NCBI RefSeq assembly: GCF_900698945.1
Contig: NZ_LR217717.1
Coordinates: 124,001-188,000, forward strand
Length of the DNA: 64,000 nt
Source of the DNA: Buchnera aphidicola (Cinara laricifoliae)
GTDB lineage: Bacteria > Pseudomonadota > Gammaproteobacteria > Enterobacterales > Enterobacteriaceae
Direction: 5' to 3'
A program made the translations under genes and the position numbers. Every line of letters starts with the position of its first letter. Within the stretch, counting starts at the first letter, position 1. The notes under the pieces were generated by a model. The model ran no database searches and was not told the origin of the DNA. It worked only from the letters and a program-made list of their open reading frames with translations. Shown in pieces: positions 62,258 to 64,000 of the stretch.

Positions 62258-62739
62258 GGTATATATCCTGAATATAAATAGATCTATATGTAATATATAG
62301 ATGACTATAATTAATTTTACATACATAATTTTTTTAAAAATAATATTTTTACATTATTTTTATATTTATTTTATTTTTTTATATAAATTATTAATTTTAT
62401 TTATAAATATAGTTTTTAATTATAAGTATAATTTATAATTATAAATATAATTTTATCTTTAATAAAAAATAGTTTATTCGGGAATCGTAAAAATATATTA
62501 TATTTGTTTATAAGTATAGATATTAAAACATATATATAAATATATATAAATATATATATAAATATATATATTTATATATATATTTATATTTAAATAAAAA
62601 TAATTAGTTTAATAAAGCTACAATATCATTTTTAAGATAATAATATAATAAATATAGTTAAAAACAATAACTATTTATATTGTAACAATAGTTATTACTG
62701 TAGATACTACTTAAGTAATGTATATTAAGGTATAAATAT
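62258..62739. other. Gene-free region between divergent proS and flhB
   Basis: Apart from the 46-bp palindrome listed separately, this region shows only A+T-rich sequence. It should contain the promoters of proS and of the flhBA operon. Confidence 0.55.
62544..62589. repeat. Perfect 46-bp A+T palindrome
   Basis: Checked base by base, 62544-62566 is the exact reverse complement of 62567-62589, giving 23-bp arms without a loop. It is built from TATATA and AAA/TTT blocks. Copies of TATATATAAA just to the left suggest a small tandem repeat. It lies in the divergent proS-flhB gap and could form a cruciform or hairpin. Confidence 0.8.
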
Positions 62740-63855
62740 ATGAATTATAGCCTAAATGAAGATAAAACTGAAGCTGCAACTCCACATAAAATTAAACAAT
62801 TTAAAAAAAATGGATATGTACAACATTTATTTGATTTAAATTCATTTTTTATATTATTATTTTTTTTTTGTATTTTTTATATAAATAAAAAATTTATTTT
62901 TTTACATTTATTAAAATTATTTGTATTGAATTTAACATTTAATAAAAAATTTATTAATTATCCTCAATTATTTTTTGTACTTACATTACAACATATAAAA
63001 ATTTTTATTTTATGTTTTTTAATATTATTTTTAGGAATAACATGTATATTAATATTTTCACCTATTTTTATTCATGGGGAAATAGTTAGAATAAGATTTT
63101 TAAATATTAGTTTGAACTCTTTAAATATTATAAGTAATTTTAAAAAAAAAAATTTTTTTAATATAATAATTGATTTTTTATCCAGTTTATTAAAAATAAT
63201 AATAATTATTACTGTTTCTTTTTTATTTATATGGAATAATTATTTTAATGTCAATAATTTTTATTATAATTCATTATCAAATAATTTATATTTTGGATTT
63301 TATTTAATATATAAATATCTATTATTAATGATGGTAATTATAGGTATAATAGCTGTTATTGATACTATAATAAAGTATTTACAATATTTTAATAAACTTA
63401 AAATGACTGTTCAGGAAGTAAAAAATGAACAAAAAGAATTAGAAGGAAATCCGTTAATTAAACAAAGAATTCAATTTTTAATGCGAAAATCGTCGTATAA
63501 ATACTCTATATCCGAATTAACAAAGTCTGATGTAATTATTTTTAATTCCATAAATTGTGCTGTAGCTATACATTATAATTCAACTACAATGTCTTCTCCT
63601 AAAGTACTTTTTAAAGGATTAGAAAAGTTATCCATTTATATCGTAGAATTTGCACGAAAAAATAATATTCCAGTATTTATTTCTGATTCTTTAGCAATTT
63701 ATCTATATAACAATTCTTTTGTTGATAATCAGATTCCAGTTAATTTACATTCATCAATTGCTAAAATTTTAGCATGGGCTTGGCAAGTTAAACGTTGGAA
63801 AAAATATGGTGGTACATATCCCATGATACCAGTTATATTCTTTAATAAATCATAA
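62740..63855 (+). CDS. flhB: Flagellar export protein FlhB without the NPTH cleavage motif
   Basis: FlhB is an inner-membrane part of the flagellar type III export gate that switches substrate class. The N-terminal half has four membrane helices, then the linker KMTVQEVKNEQKELEGNP, which is well conserved. The cytosolic domain contains SDVIIFNSINCAVAI, where E. coli has ADVIVVNPTHYSVAL. The self-cleaving NPTH is therefore Asn269-Ser270-Ile271-Asn272, at the same residue number as in Salmonella. SSPKVLFKG and ILAWAWQVKRWKKYGG complete the domain. The 371 residues compare with 382. flhA follows after 26 bases. Confidence 0.97.
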   Translation: MNYSLNEDKTEAATPHKIKQFKKNGYVQHLFDLNSFFILLFFFCIFYINKKFIFLHLLKLFVLNLTFNKKFINYPQLFFVLTLQHIKIFILCFLILFLGITCILIFSPIFIHGEIVRIRFLNISLNSLNIISNFKKKNFFNIIIDFLSSLLKIIIIITVSFLFIWNNYFNVNNFYYNSLSNNLYFGFYLIYKYLLLMMVIIGIIAVIDTIIKYLQYFNKLKMTVQEVKNEQKELEGNPLIKQRIQFLMRKSSYKYSISELTKSDVIIFNSINCAVAIHYNSTTMSSPKVLFKGLEKLSIYIVEFARKNNIPVFISDSLAIYLYNNSFVDNQIPVNLHSSIAKILAWAWQVKRWKKYGGTYPMIPVIFFNKS

Positions 63856-63881
63856 ATTATATTTTAGGAGAATAATCATTG

Positions 63882-64000
63882 ATGCGAAGATTATCTATTT
63901 TATTAAATTTTATTAATAAGATTAATAATACGAGTTTATATTCTTTAGTTACTCCATCATTAATTTTAATGATTTTATGTATGCTTATTTTACCTTTACC
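63882..64000 (+). CDS. flhA: Flagellar export protein FlhA (partial, 3' end outside window)
   Basis: The first 39 codons read MRRLSILLNF and continue to SLVTPSLILMILCMLILPLP, which matches the N-terminal cytosolic stretch and first membrane helix of FlhA, the main export-gate component. AGGAG lies at 63866-63870. A TTG at 63879 in the same frame has slightly better spacing and could be the start. Position after flhB supports the call. The rest lies beyond the window. Confidence 0.9.
   Translation, partial: MRRLSILLNFINKINNTSLYSLVTPSLILMILCMLILPL

Noticed and set aside
62258..62326. Upstream ATG start for ProS
   Set aside because: The extra 23 residues are a hydrophobic stretch not found in the family. 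The internal ATG has AGGA at proper spacing and aligns with E. coli.
1..64000. CRISPR arrays, insertion sequences, prophage or horizontally acquired islands
   Set aside because: No spaced direct repeats, transposase or integrase genes, or segments of deviating composition were seen. Every recognised gene is an ordinary gammaproteobacterial orthologue in Buchnera order.

Overview
This window is a stretch of the chromosome of Buchnera aphidicola, the obligate nutritional symbiont of aphids. The evidence is the extreme A+T content, gammaproteobacterial proteins at near-E. coli length, no mobile elements, no paralogues, and a gene order that follows the known Buchnera backbone: nuo, prs, prfA-prmC-sirB1, ackA-pta, gyrA, ahpC, ung, grpE, ssrA, grxD, rnt, pth-ychF, thrABC, pcnB, truA, secA, aceEF-lpd, erpA, ftsZ-ftsA, rsmH, ilvIH, dapD, map, rpsB-tsf-pyrH-frr, bamA, dnaE, proS, flhBA. 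The aphid host lineage cannot be fixed from this window alone. The gene content points to a further-reduced lineage, because several blocks kept in E. coli and in larger Buchnera genomes are missing.

Layout. 1-6695: the 3' part of the complex I operon (nuoH partial, nuoI-N). 6696-16770: nucleotide and translation functions (prs, prfA, prmC, sirB1), acetate metabolism (ackA, a minimal pta), gyrA and a peroxiredoxin. 17000-22411: DNA repair (a frameshifted ung), a GrpE chaperone cofactor, tmRNA, grxD, RNase T, Pth and YchF. 22500-27199: the complete thrABC threonine operon. 27699-33781: pcnB, truA and secA, separated by long gene-free DNA. 34225-39663: the pyruvate dehydrogenase operon. 40021-46031: erpA and what is left of the division and cell-wall (dcw) cluster. 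46191-49421: isoleucine/valine and lysine synthesis (ilvIH, dapD). 49579-53753: map, rpsB-tsf-pyrH and frr. 53885-60565: bamA, a frameshifted fabZ and dnaE. 60641-64000: proS and the start of the flagellar export genes flhB and flhA.

How the genes fit together. ThrABC, IlvIH and DapD supply essential amino acids to the host. Pyruvate dehydrogenase, Pta-AckA and complex I support carbon and energy metabolism. The rest is the core of replication, transcript turnover, translation and secretion.

The main points of interest are proteins that remain intact, or nearly so, but have lost their signature residues. (i) In the dcw cluster only ftsZ, ftsA, rsmH and a full-length MurE-like ORF remain. That ORF keeps its P-loop but has lost almost every MurE signature motif. 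(ii) FlhB reads N-S-I-N where the family has the self-cleaving N-P-T-H. (iii) ProS has lost part of its editing domain. (iv) BamA lacks the VRGF loop motif. (v) fabZ and ung are each one base out of frame, at a T12 and an A13 tract. Together these suggest loss of peptidoglycan synthesis and simplification of the envelope and flagellar export systems. No CRISPR array, insertion sequence, prophage, rRNA or tRNA gene was seen.
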